DNA from: an uncultured Lachnobacterium sp.
GTDB lineage: Bacteria > Bacillota > Clostridia > Lachnospirales > Lachnospiraceae
Direction of reading: 5' to 3'
DNA: 46,902 bases
NCBI GenBank assembly: GCA_900550545.1
Contig: URSS01000019.1
Coordinates: 1-46,902 of the forward strand
Shown here: positions 32,543 to 40,233 of the stretch, piece by piece
Numbering within the stretch: position 1 is the first letter of the stretch
Layout of the letters: each line of letters starts with the position of its first letter
Notes under the pieces: model-generated
The model's database searches: none
Seen by the model: the letters and a program-made list of their open reading frames with translations, nothing else
What the model was told of the DNA's origin: nothing
Position numbers and translations under genes: made by a program

Positions 32543-33832
32543 TTGGGCCCCAGTGATATACCACAATTCATATTTTTAGTTGTACTTTTAATGCTCTCTG
32601 CCTTCTTTTCTTCGGCAGAGACCGCTTTAACAACGGTTAACAAAATACGTATGCGTACCCTGGCTGAATCCGGAGATAAACGGGCAGACAGGGTTCTGCG
32701 CGTTACGGACGATTCCGGAAAGATGCTCTCCGCAATTCTGATTGGAAATAATATTGTCAATCTTTCGGCTTCTTCGCTTGCAACTTCACTTGCAATCAAC
32801 TATTTCGGAAGTTTCGGTGCCGGTATTGCAACCGGTATTCTGACGCTTTTGATTTTAATTTTCGGTGAAGTCACACCAAAGACGATGGCAACAATCAAAG
32901 CCAACCAACTGGCACTGCATATTGCCGGAGCTATCAGTTTTCTGATGAAAATTCTGACCCCTGTCATTTTTGTAGTCAATAAACTGTCCTTAGGTCTTTT
33001 GTTTCTGCTTCGCATCAATCCAAACGATGCCAATGCACAGATGACCGAGGAAGAGCTTCGCACCATTGTAGATGTCAGTCAGGAGACTGGTGTCATCGAA
33101 AATGAAGAACGTGATATGATTCATAATCTCTTTGATTTTGGCGATGCCGAGGCCAAAGAGGTCATGGTTCCACGTATTGATATGACATTTGTTCAGGTGG
33201 ACGCAACCTATCAGGAAGTACTCGATGTCTTCCGTGAGGATATGTTTACGCGTATTCCTGTCTACGAGGATTCTACGGACAATGTCATCGGAATCATCAA
33301 TATGAAAGATTTTCTTCTGCAAAATGATACCGAAGATTTTTCTGTACGCAACATGCTTCGTGAACCATATTTTACATATGAACATAAGAACACTGCAGAT
33401 TTGTTTTTGGAAATGCGCAAATCCTCTATTTCTCTTGCTATCGTTCTGGATGAGTACGGTGTGACTGCCGGACTGATTACCTTAGAAGATCTGTTAGAGG
33501 AAATTGTCGGTGAGATCCGCGACGAGTATGATGCGGATGAGGAAGACGACATCGTAGCAATCAACGAACGGGAATACTATGTATTAGGTTCTGCCAATCT
33601 CGAAGATGTCAGTGATGCCTTAGGTGTTCACTTTACTTCCGATGATTACGACACAATGGGTGGTTATTGTCTGGAGCTTCTGGATCATCTTCCAGAGAAA
33701 AATGAAATCGTAATTACAGACGAAAATGTGCTCCTGCGCATTGATCGTATGGATAAAAACCGTATTGAACGTGTTTATGTACGACTTCCGGAATCAGACG
33801 AAACAAAAGAAACAGCCAGTACTCATTCCTAG
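32543..33832 (+). CDS. CNNM/CorC (HlyC) family membrane protein
   Basis: A 429-residue protein. The DUF21 membrane domain (about 1-185) has several spans and the family text FFSSAETALTTVNKIRM, ILIGNNIVNLSASSLATSLA and LIFGEVTPKTMATIKA. A CBS pair follows (about 205-330: MVPRIDMTFVQVDATYQEVL, FTRIPVYEDSTDNVIGIINMKD, SISLAIVLDEYGVTAGLITLED) and a C-terminal CorC/HlyC transporter-associated domain. Such proteins export or regulate Mg2+ or other divalent ions; the 'hemolysin' name is historical. It begins at a TTG, 9 nt after GAGGTG. The stop codon lies within the loop of its terminator. Confidence 0.93.
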   Translation: MGPSDIPQFIFLVVLLMLSAFFSSAETALTTVNKIRMRTLAESGDKRADRVLRVTDDSGKMLSAILIGNNIVNLSASSLATSLAINYFGSFGAGIATGILTLLILIFGEVTPKTMATIKANQLALHIAGAISFLMKILTPVIFVVNKLSLGLLFLLRINPNDANAQMTEEELRTIVDVSQETGVIENEERDMIHNLFDFGDAEAKEVMVPRIDMTFVQVDATYQEVLDVFREDMFTRIPVYEDSTDNVIGIINMKDFLLQNDTEDFSVRNMLREPYFTYEHKNTADLFLEMRKSSISLAIVLDEYGVTAGLITLEDLLEEIVGEIRDEYDADEEDDIVAINEREYYVLGSANLEDVSDALGVHFTSDDYDTMGGYCLELLDHLPEKNEIVITDENVLLRIDRMDKNRIERVYVRLPESDETKETASTHS

Positions 33833-33847
33833 AGCACTGGCTTTTTT
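33814..33847. terminator. convergent terminator between the CNNM gene and the pilus locus
   Basis: AGCCAGT and ACTGGCT form a 7-bp stem around a 15-nt loop and are followed by TTTTTT on the plus strand. The plus-strand stop codon and the minus-strand stop codon of the last pilus ORF both fall in the loop, so two convergent genes share it. The minus-strand T-run is poorer. Confidence 0.75.
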
Positions 33848-34002
33848 ATGTTCCAATGTCCCTCCTTATATTCTAACAGCTGTTGTGGCAGTGCCTGCTC
33901 CCGTTCATTAACGCAAGCACTGTACTTCAATAGCTCCAGACAGATACACGTGGTATTCAGCAAAATAAGACTTCCTATTATTCCCAGTAGTATGTTCTTC
34001 AT
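33829..34002 (-). CDS. small membrane protein, end of the pilus locus
   Basis: A 57-residue protein starting MKNILLGIIGSLILLNTTC with one N-terminal hydrophobic segment (about 4-24) and a polar tail. It lacks the E-Y-G motif of the neighbouring micro-pilins, so it may be a minor pilin-like or anchoring protein. The ATG overlaps the previous stop (ATGA), and GGAG sits 6 nt before it. An in-frame ATG four codons earlier falls in the previous gene. No family recognised; coding status rests on coupling and composition. Confidence 0.6.
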   Translation of the reverse strand: MKNILLGIIGSLILLNTTCICLELLKYSACVNEREQALPQQLLEYKEGHWNIKKPVL

Positions 34003-34196
34003 TTCTTTCTCCAATAACTGTCAAACACAAAATTTTCTTTTTCTGCATGATCCATCTGTTTTTCTATATATACACCAACTCCAGAAAAAAGTCCCTTTCT
34101 TCCCGCAAACGGAACCTGACACAACAATCCAAGAACACCTATACACACTACTGTAGCAATCAGTACGCTTCCATACTGTTCCATTATTTCTTTCAT
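33999..34196 (-). CDS. Flp-like micro-pilin, 65 residues
   Basis: MKEIMEQYGSVLIATVVCIGV then a hydrophobic stretch to about residue 27, followed by a polar tail with VYIEKQMDHAEKENFVFDSYW. The opening repeats the pattern M-K-E-I-x-x-E/Q-Y-G seen in the other small ORFs of this locus and resembles the mature N-terminus of Flp pilins (xxxxEYGxIA), but with no leader peptide. It starts one base after the previous stop with GGGAGGA as ribosome site, and its TGA overlaps the next ATG. Probably a membrane-inserted pilin or pseudopilin. Confidence 0.7.
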   Translation of the reverse strand: MKEIMEQYGSVLIATVVCIGVLGLLCQVPFAGRKGLFSGVGVYIEKQMDHAEKENFVFDSYWRKK

Positions 34197-34197
34197 T

Positions 34198-34338
34198 TTA
34201 TCCTCCCATATAAGTCCGTATTAAAAGCGCTATGACGCCGTTTTTTCCAAGTATAAGCGTTTCTGCTACAGCCAGGAACAGTAACGTCCCTGTCATTGCT
34301 ATCAGGACATTTCCATATTCTTTGCAAACTTCTCTCAT
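34198..34338 (-). CDS. Flp-like micro-pilin, 46 residues
   Basis: MREVCKEYGNVLIAMTGTLL followed by a hydrophobic run and a short tail ending RTYMGG. It has the same E-Y-G opening as its neighbours and one membrane segment (about 10-30). The ribosome site GGGAGGATGGC directly precedes ATG 34338. The frame stays open to 34449, but that upstream text is out of frame with the ORF really used there. It overlaps the preceding micro-pilin by ATGA and is followed after one base by the next gene. Confidence 0.7.
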   Translation of the reverse strand: MREVCKEYGNVLIAMTGTLLFLAVAETLILGKNGVIALLIRTYMGG

Positions 34339-34445
34339 GCCATCCTCCCTATTATACATAAAGCCTGCTGAAAAATTTTCAAAATTCCGCATCCCATGAT
34401 CAGAATTCCAAGAGCTCCACCATATTCTTCCATAATTTCTCCCAT
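34335..34445 (-). CDS. Flp-like micro-pilin, 36 residues
   Basis: A very short ORF: MGEIMEEYGGALGILIMGCG and then ILKIFQQALCIIGRMA. It carries the same opening as the other pilin-like ORFs (E-I-x-E-E-Y-G-G) and one hydrophobic segment. AAAGGAA lies ahead of the ATG at 34445, and the stop overlaps the next start as ATGA, so it is translationally coupled in the chain. It is too short for routine gene calling and is easily missed because a longer nonsense frame overlaps it. Confidence 0.6.
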   Translation of the reverse strand: MGEIMEEYGGALGILIMGCGILKIFQQALCIIGRMA

Positions 34446-34485
34446 ACATAAATTCCTTTCTTTTCTATGTCAATAGCAGGATGAT

Positions 34486-34908
34486 TTAAATTTCCATCAT
34501 GACATAACTTACGATTTTCTCTTTTCTATATATTTCAAATACAGGAAAGCGCACTGGCATCTCCATTTCGATTTTTACAATTTCTACCCCGGCTATTTTT
34601 TCCGGCAGTCTTTGTGCATCCGCGCATTTTTCGATTTTTCCTTTTTTCTCATAAAAAGTAATTATCAGACTGCACTCTGTATTTTTTGCCCTATCAAAGC
34701 AAGACTCTATCACTGTCCTGTCACAATTGCTTCCTTTCACTTCCGCCACAATAGATCTGTGCAGATTCTGTACCTGAATCAATCTGACCTGCGCTGTTAC
34801 GATTCCCATTGCAGATACCGCCATAATCAGCATCAAAAAAAGCGCAGTATACAATTTCATTATCTGTCCCACATTTTTCCTCCACAGCTCGTCTACATTT
34901 TTCCTCAT
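34486..34908 (-). CDS. TadE-like pilus-locus protein
   Basis: A 140-residue protein with one membrane segment at about 17-37 (KLYTALFLMLIMAVSAMGIV) and an extracytoplasmic part of about 100 residues containing two Cys (NCDRTVIESCF) that could form a disulfide, plus a third (NTEC). Its position after the platform protein and its single N-terminal span match TadE/pseudopilin-type proteins of Tad loci, but the sequence similarity I can see is slight. It overlaps the TadBC gene by ATGA. It could equally be a clostridial DUF4320-type protein. Confidence 0.6.
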   Translation of the reverse strand: MRKNVDELWRKNVGQIMKLYTALFLMLIMAVSAMGIVTAQVRLIQVQNLHRSIVAEVKGSNCDRTVIESCFDRAKNTECSLIITFYEKKGKIEKCADAQRLPEKIAGVEIVKIEMEMPVRFPVFEIYRKEKIVSYVMMEI

Positions 34909-36296
34909 CCTATTCCGGAAGACTGCAGAAACGTCAACATAAATAATGCCATATCCACAAGAAGTTTAAAAGAAGCGGTAACTACCGGTGCAAGAAACAG
35001 TAGATACAATCCACTGTTTCGATTATGCAGACGCTCCGTTTCCACCGCATCCTGCATAGAAAAGTTTCTTGTGATCAATTCCCCCACCTGTTGGTCCGCA
35101 CGGTCACTATTGCCCATGGAAAGGGCATAGAGCATACTCATGGCAGAATGAATTTCGGGAATTTGAAATTTCTGCATAAAAGCATGATACGGCTCCGGTG
35201 ATTCCGGCGCGATCTGCAAACGGTCATTTAAAATTTCCAGCTCATGTTCCAATACCAGCGGTGCATGCTCCTGCGATTTTGCGAGTGCCATCTGTACATT
35301 TTCGCTTTGCAATAACAAGACAATATCCATCAGCCACACCGGAAACGCACTTTTGATATTTTTTATGCGTTTCTTTGTCGCCAGTCTTCTTCCTATGCGA
35401 TGCTGATTTGCCATAAAAAGCGTCAGAAACATCCCTGCCGCTGCCCACACCTGCTGTCCGGCATACAAAGCCCAGGCGGTCAGTATTCCACAGATACCGG
35501 CCATAACCACAGAAAGCTTCCGTTCCTTTTTTTCATCATAAAGATCATATCGTTCCACTTTCTGCCGGTCCGTCTCCTGTCTCACGCCATCCAACTGCAG
35601 CCAGTCCACCATAAGATATTTCTGCGCCCGGGCAAAAATCCAGTCATCCAGCAACAATACAACGACCGTAATCATCTGAGAAACCATATTTCCACCGATA
35701 TCGACACTTCCTACCGGCAAGTACAGAATCATCGCACAAATCAGAAGTGATGCCACAATCGATAATACAACATCCATAAACATCTTCTGCCGTTCTTTCA
35801 TCGTGATCTGTATGCGCTTTTCCCAGCGGCTTTTGTCCCTCAATAGCAAATCCACAGAGGTATCGATCGCTCCTCCGTAACTTTCCACATGCACAGCGAA
35901 ATCGTGCATCGTCCGGATACGCTCACAAGGATATTCCCGGTCAATTATGCCTAATGCATTACGCATAATGTCTGTCTGGCTGTCATCGTACACCATATAC
36001 AGATGGTCGAGTCCTTCCTCGACTGCCTCCCGCATGGGACCATTCCCCAGTACCTGATGCGCATCCGTCAATGCCCGTTCCACTTTTCCTTCTTTGACAA
36101 ATGCATACAAAAAGGTGTCCATATACTCACAGGCTTCCTCAAAGCGAAGTTTCTGTTCCTTAATCTGTCGAAAGCGTTTACGGTAAATACGCACACGTAC
36201 CAGCATGTATAATCCGAATATAACCGTTGTCATCCACTGCATTCTGAGCAACAGACGCAGTGTGTACAATCCGGCAATTACCAGTAATTCAATCAT
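34905..36296 (-). CDS. TadB-TadC-like pilus platform protein (two T2SSF-like halves)
   Basis: A 463-residue membrane protein. It has hydrophobic segments near the N-terminus (about 2-35), a cytosolic helical block (about 60-170, with AFVKEGKVERALTDAHQVLG and DRVIN-like Arg/Glu-rich helices), a span pair (about 180-225), a second cytosolic block (about 300-425, with FPVWLMDIVLLLQSENVQMAL) and terminal spans. Each half resembles one T2SSF domain, so the protein seems to combine what TadB and TadC do separately. The start at ATG 36296 overlaps the ATPase stop by 8 bases, with AGAGGCAGG before it. It would form the inner-membrane platform that the ATPase drives. Confidence 0.75.
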   Translation of the reverse strand: MIELLVIAGLYTLRLLLRMQWMTTVIFGLYMLVRVRIYRKRFRQIKEQKLRFEEACEYMDTFLYAFVKEGKVERALTDAHQVLGNGPMREAVEEGLDHLYMVYDDSQTDIMRNALGIIDREYPCERIRTMHDFAVHVESYGGAIDTSVDLLLRDKSRWEKRIQITMKERQKMFMDVVLSIVASLLICAMILYLPVGSVDIGGNMVSQMITVVVLLLDDWIFARAQKYLMVDWLQLDGVRQETDRQKVERYDLYDEKKERKLSVVMAGICGILTAWALYAGQQVWAAAGMFLTLFMANQHRIGRRLATKKRIKNIKSAFPVWLMDIVLLLQSENVQMALAKSQEHAPLVLEHELEILNDRLQIAPESPEPYHAFMQKFQIPEIHSAMSMLYALSMGNSDRADQQVGELITRNFSMQDAVETERLHNRNSGLYLLFLAPVVTASFKLLVDMALFMLTFLQSSGIG

Positions 36297-37359
36297 CGCC
36301 TGCCTCTTTCCAGCAGTCTGATTTCTCATAGGAGAACGGATCTATAATCGCATCTTTTGCAAACTGTGCCTGTAACACCTCCGGCAGCTGTTCTAACACA
36401 AGTTTTCCATCCTCCACAATCATCACGATTTTGTTCTCGCATCCCTCTCTTAAGAAAAAGCATACCTGATCAATATACCGATACGCCTGTTGCTGCTCAT
36501 TCATGCGTTTTCGGATCAATACTCCGACATCCATCGCCTGATAACAGGTATTTTCCAGTCGATCCGCATCTACGCGATTCTCAAGCATATTAAGAATCCG
36601 ATCCGGTATGTTGCGCACATCGTCCGTATGTAACGTTGTCATTCCACAGACACCCGTCGACCAGCTTTCTAACAAATATTTTACTTCCTTCGAACGAGCC
36701 TCCGAAAGCATGATCCAGCGAGGATTCAACCGGAGACTCGACTTGATGGCATCCGCATAATCAAACCTTCCCGCCTGCACGCGCATCTCTACACAATCCT
36801 TTCCCGGATTGGTTGCCGAATAACGGATTTCCATTGTGTCTTCGATTGTGATCACACGGTCATTCTGCGGAATATACTGCGAAAAAAATTTGATACACTC
36901 TGTCTTGCCGATTCCCGGCATTCCGCAAAAAATCATATTACAGCGATTCTTGACACAATTGATGAGCAACGCTAAAACTTTTTCTTCACAAAAATTCTCT
37001 TGTACTGCCTTTTCTTCTGTAAGGCGAATGATTGGCGGTGTTTTACGGATACTGATTGTCCTGCCGGAACGTGCCACGGATTCATGGACAATGGTTACTC
37101 GAAGTTCGCTGGTCTCTGCTTCCAGTTGCGGATTCTGCTTGTTAAACTGTTGGCTGACAACATTGGCGATTCGCTGTGTAAACTGCTCAATAAAATTATC
37201 TGTAATAAATTCTTTTACGCACTCCGGATTCGCGCGATAACGCATATTTTCGATATTAGTCAGCCATATTTCCCGTCCATTATAATCAATGTCCGTGATT
37301 TTTTCATCGGCAACATATTTCCACAGTGGTCCAAAATATTCTTTTCCAAGTTCTATCAT
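36289..37359 (-). CDS. tadA: TadA/CpaF-type pilus assembly ATPase
   Basis: A 356-residue cytosolic secretion ATPase of the GspE/CpaF superfamily. It has an N-terminal domain (about 1-110, ending SGRTISIRKTP), Walker A GMPGIGKTE at 146-154, an Asp box (VITIEDTMEIRY), a Walker B-like RWIMLSEARSKEV with Ser in place of the usual Gly, and a His box region GMTTLHTDD. It is shorter than most CpaF proteins, which have an extra N-terminal segment. Its ATG immediately follows the pilin stop (TAAATG). It would power pilin extraction and assembly at the platform protein encoded next. Confidence 0.92.
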   Translation of the reverse strand: MIELGKEYFGPLWKYVADEKITDIDYNGREIWLTNIENMRYRANPECVKEFITDNFIEQFTQRIANVVSQQFNKQNPQLEAETSELRVTIVHESVARSGRTISIRKTPPIIRLTEEKAVQENFCEEKVLALLINCVKNRCNMIFCGMPGIGKTECIKFFSQYIPQNDRVITIEDTMEIRYSATNPGKDCVEMRVQAGRFDYADAIKSSLRLNPRWIMLSEARSKEVKYLLESWSTGVCGMTTLHTDDVRNIPDRILNMLENRVDADRLENTCYQAMDVGVLIRKRMNEQQQAYRYIDQVCFFLREGCENKIVMIVEDGKLVLEQLPEVLQAQFAKDAIIDPFSYEKSDCWKEAGDD

Positions 37360-37539
37360 TTACTGTACCCCTGTGTTTGCATTTACCTGTGCAACAAAAT
37401 TGTTTATAATCTGCATAAACGCCTGTCCGATTGCACCATTTTCGTCTTTTCCGATGACTGCCGTGATAACGACGATAACCGCTAATATCGCAACAACCGT
37501 AATCAGAATTCCACCATACTCCTGAAAAATTTCTTTCAT
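37360..37539 (-). CDS. Flp-like major pilin candidate, 59 residues, leaderless
   Basis: MKEIFQEYGGILITVVAILAV followed by a long hydrophobic helix, then a polar C-terminus (GKDENGAIGQAFMQIINNFV to NANTGVQ). The first residues look like a mature Flp pilin (x-x-x-x-E-Y-G), yet no basic leader or Gly cleavage site precedes them. It is first in the locus, directly behind a promoter, with AAGGAG upstream, as expected for the most abundant subunit. The stop is adjacent to the ATPase start. Confidence 0.75.
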   Translation of the reverse strand: MKEIFQEYGGILITVVAILAVIVVITAVIGKDENGAIGQAFMQIINNFVAQVNANTGVQ

Positions 37540-37600
37540 ATTCTGTTTTCTCCTTACTCTGGAAACGCTACAACTGACTTGTTGCAGACATAAAGAAACA

Positions 37601-37671
37601 GGCCTATGTATACATAGCCCGTCGAATGAAAAAAGATATTATTATAATACATGATTTTTTCGATTTGTAAA
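37601..37671 (-). promoter_or_regulatory. pilus-locus promoter with 20-bp palindrome
   Basis: On the minus strand TTTACA (37671-37666), then 16 nt to TATTAT (37649-37644), with an alternative TATAAT at 37646-37641. About 20 nt further on lies GGCCTATGTATACATAGCCC (plus-strand reading, 37601-37620), a palindrome with one mismatch, in the untranslated leader. It is well placed for a repressor or roadblock site. Confidence 0.55.
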
Positions 37672-37693
37672 TACTTTTTAGCAAAAAACAAAG

Positions 37694-37722
37694 TAAAAAA
37701 GCGGAGGAGCTATCTCCCCCGC
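37694..37722 (-). terminator. rho-independent terminator of the chemoreceptor gene
   Basis: On the minus strand GCGGGGGAG, loop ATAG, CTCCTCCGC, then TTTTTT: nine pairs with one G-U wobble. It lies about 12 bp after the chemoreceptor stop codon and isolates it from the pilus promoter. Confidence 0.9.
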
Positions 37723-37734
37723 ATACAATTTTTC

Positions 37735-38757
37735 TTACTGCTGCTGTGTTGTCTGAATCTGATTCAATTTTGTCTGAATTTTTCCAATGAGATCATTTGC
37801 AAAATGATCATTGTTATCATTGTTCTCCTGAATTACAGACATATGCTCAGAAATATTCGCTACGTTGTCTGTCAGATCAGAAATTCCCTTCACAGACTCC
37901 TGAGCGGCATTGTTGATTGCCTCTACCGACTGGTTAGAATCCTTTACCTGGTCAAGAAGTTCCTTGGATACCTGTGCGAAATCCTGCATTTTATCAAACA
38001 TGATCTTAGAATCGTCCTGATATTTACGTCCAACGGCTACAAGTTCTGTATAACTTCCAATGGTACGTTCCTTCATGAAACTTACCACATTGTTTGCCTC
38101 ATTTGCCAGATCGCTGACTGCTGTAATAACAGTATTGGAAATCTCTTTGATCTGACTTGCAGTCGCACCGGAACTTGCTGCAAGCTTTGTAATCTCATCT
38201 GCAACAACCGCAAATCCCTTACCGGCCTCTCCTGCACGCGCCGCCTCAATAGAAGCATTCAGGGCAAGCAGGTTTGTCTGATCTGCAATCTCCATAATAT
38301 CTGCGGTCAAAGCCATGATCTTCTCTGCTTCTTTAGACTGCTCAATCTTCTCGCCGAGTGCACGCTCCACTTCATCCGCGCGCGCCTCAACTTCTTTCTT
38401 CTCTTTCTCAGACTTCTTCATGATCTCATAGGCAGATGCATTACTGTTCTGTGCGTAATCTGCACCTTCCTGGGCTTCCTCATTCATCTTCTGGAAGGAC
38501 TGTTCCATGTCTGTCATTACATTAGCAACTTCCATAATATTGGAAGTAATCTCCTGAATCGTCGCAGAAAACTGCTGCATAACAGAGGAAATTGCCACAG
38601 AACTGTCTGTTGCTGAATGAAGCTTCTCACCTACCTTGTTGATAGAACCTGCGAGATTCTGTGCATTTTCAAGAACTGACTGAAGCAGTTCTTTCATTTC
38701 TTCCTGCTCTTTTTTTGCTGCTTCCGCTTCTTTTGCCTTTTTACCGAAAACTCCCAT
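37735..38757 (-). CDS. soluble methyl-accepting chemotaxis protein
   Basis: A 340-residue all-helical protein with no membrane segment and no recognisable sensor domain. The chemoreceptor hairpin tip is exact: DQTNLLALNASIEAARAGE followed by AGKGFAVVADEI, the site that contacts CheA and CheW. The flanking helices have the heptad pattern of MCP coiled coils (about 15-150 and 180-325). A short Gln-rich tail (IQTTQQQ) closes it, with no CheR-docking pentapeptide. It probably works as a cytosolic receptor or joins membrane receptor arrays. Its own sigma-A promoter (TTTACG, 17 nt, TATAAT at 38841-38836) and terminator make it a single-gene unit. Confidence 0.93.
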   Translation of the reverse strand: MGVFGKKAKEAEAAKKEQEEMKELLQSVLENAQNLAGSINKVGEKLHSATDSSVAISSVMQQFSATIQEITSNIMEVANVMTDMEQSFQKMNEEAQEGADYAQNSNASAYEIMKKSEKEKKEVEARADEVERALGEKIEQSKEAEKIMALTADIMEIADQTNLLALNASIEAARAGEAGKGFAVVADEITKLAASSGATASQIKEISNTVITAVSDLANEANNVVSFMKERTIGSYTELVAVGRKYQDDSKIMFDKMQDFAQVSKELLDQVKDSNQSVEAINNAAQESVKGISDLTDNVANISEHMSVIQENNDNNDHFANDLIGKIQTKLNQIQTTQQQ

Positions 38758-38835
38758 ATGTACCTCCTGCCACTCTTACCAAGTGTTTTACTTTCGCATT
38801 CTTATTTCGTGTATAAACACATCCATTAGTGAAAT

Positions 38836-38864
38836 TATACCAAAAGTACCTGTTTTCGTAAAGA
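38836..38864 (-). promoter_or_regulatory. sigma-A promoter of the chemoreceptor gene
   Basis: On the minus strand TTTACG (38864-38859), 17 nt, TATAAT (38841-38836). The -10 is perfect. No sigma-28 motif is seen here, unlike the gene at 25427. Confidence 0.65.
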
Positions 38865-38885
38865 GAAAAGAGAAAAAAGTACCAA

Positions 38886-40172
38886 TTATTTTGTTTCTAA
38901 CAATTTATCGACGCTTACCAGACGTACAACAACAGTAAACACCTTTGCTGCTTCTTTCAATTCATCCATGGAAGGATATGTCGGTGCGATACGGATAACG
39001 GAATCCTTTGGATCTTTTTTATATGGATATGGAGATCCTGCACCGGTCAGTACAACGCCAGCCTCCTTGCATTTCTCAACGATTTTCTTTGCGCATCCCT
39101 CTAATGCCTCGAAGGAGATAAAGTATCCGCCCAGCGGATTCATCCATGTACCGATGCCTCTGGATGCGATCTCTTCTGTAAGCATTTCTTCTACCATCTC
39201 AAATTTCGGACGGATAATAGCAGCCTGCTTCATCATATGCTCCTGAATACCCTTCTGGTCTTTGAAAAACTTCACATGACGCAGTTGGTTGATCTTGTCA
39301 TGACCGATTGTCTGGATGGTAAGTTTTTTCTTAATATCTGCAATATTTGCTGCAGAAGCAGAAATTGCTGCGATACCAGCACCTGGGAAGCTTACTTTAC
39401 TTGTGGAGCAGAACTGGAATACAATGTCAGGATTACCAGCCTTCTCACACTCGTCGAGAATATTTAAAATCTGTGCCTGATTGTCTTCATACAAATGATG
39501 TATTACATATGCATTGTCCCAGAAAATACGGAAATCCGCTGCTGCAGGCTTTAAGTTTGCAAAACGGCGCACGGTCTCATCTGAGTATACTACTCCCTGT
39601 GGGTTGGAATACTTTGGAACACACCAGATTCCTTTTACCGCAGCATCATTGTTTACATACTGCTCCACCATGTCCATATCCGGGCCATCCTCTGTCATTG
39701 GAATATTGATCATCTCAATTCCAAATTCTTCTGTGATAGCAAAATGTCTGTCATATCCAGGCACCGGGCAAAGGAATTTTACTTTGTCAAGCTTGCTCCA
39801 CGGTGTATTTCCGCAGATGCCAAAAATCTCTGCACGTGCAATCTGATCATACATAATATTTAAGCTGGAATTACCATATACAATGACATTCTCTGGTTTT
39901 GCACCTACCATATCACCGATGAGTTTTTTTGCTTCCGGAATTCCATCGAGTACACCATAGTTTCTTAAATCTGTTCCATTCTCACTCTTTACCACAGATT
40001 TTGCATCTACGGTATCTAAAATGCCCATAGACAGGTCTAACTGCTCTGCTGCCGGCTTTCCTCTTGACATATCCAGCGAAAGTCCCATTTCTTTGATCTT
40101 TGCATACTCTGCCTCAAGTGCTGCTTTTTCCTGCAATAATTCTTCTTTGCTCATCTCCTGATACGATGCCAT
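38886..40172 (-). CDS. class Ic aspartate aminotransferase-like PLP enzyme
   Basis: A 428-residue fold-type I aminotransferase of the group once grouped with MocR aminotransferase domains (PF12897), now known to include aspartate aminotransferases such as the mycobacterial Rv3722c. Family marks are LDMSRGKPAAEQLDLS at the N-terminus, VIVYGNSSLNIMYD, KYSNPQGVVYS, WDNAYVIHHLY, the PLP lysine Lys259 in CSTSKVSFPGAG, and IRIAPTYPSM near the end. There is no DNA-binding domain. It would interconvert aspartate/2-oxoglutarate and oxaloacetate/glutamate. It stands 61 bp downstream of rarA with AAGGAGG as ribosome site. Confidence 0.9.
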   Translation of the reverse strand: MASYQEMSKEELLQEKAALEAEYAKIKEMGLSLDMSRGKPAAEQLDLSMGILDTVDAKSVVKSENGTDLRNYGVLDGIPEAKKLIGDMVGAKPENVIVYGNSSLNIMYDQIARAEIFGICGNTPWSKLDKVKFLCPVPGYDRHFAITEEFGIEMINIPMTEDGPDMDMVEQYVNNDAAVKGIWCVPKYSNPQGVVYSDETVRRFANLKPAAADFRIFWDNAYVIHHLYEDNQAQILNILDECEKAGNPDIVFQFCSTSKVSFPGAGIAAISASAANIADIKKKLTIQTIGHDKINQLRHVKFFKDQKGIQEHMMKQAAIIRPKFEMVEEMLTEEIASRGIGTWMNPLGGYFISFEALEGCAKKIVEKCKEAGVVLTGAGSPYPYKKDPKDSVIRIAPTYPSMDELKEAAKVFTVVVRLVSVDKLLETK

Positions 40173-40233
40173 TGTAAGTTCCTCCTTAATAAATGTTCTT
40201 ATAACTGTTTTCTAAATTATGGAAACACGAAGA

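Noticed and set aside
34198..34449. 83-residue frame starting MYGRNYGRIWW
   Set aside because: The first 37 codons are nonsense overlapping a better micro-pilin ORF; only the part from ATG 34338 is supported by a ribosome site and the E-Y-G motif.
37651..38616. 321-residue open frame on the plus strand opposite the chemoreceptor gene, rich in Cys and Leu
   Set aside because: The opposite strand encodes an unmistakable chemoreceptor; the composition is what its antisense would give, and there is no ribosome site or family match.
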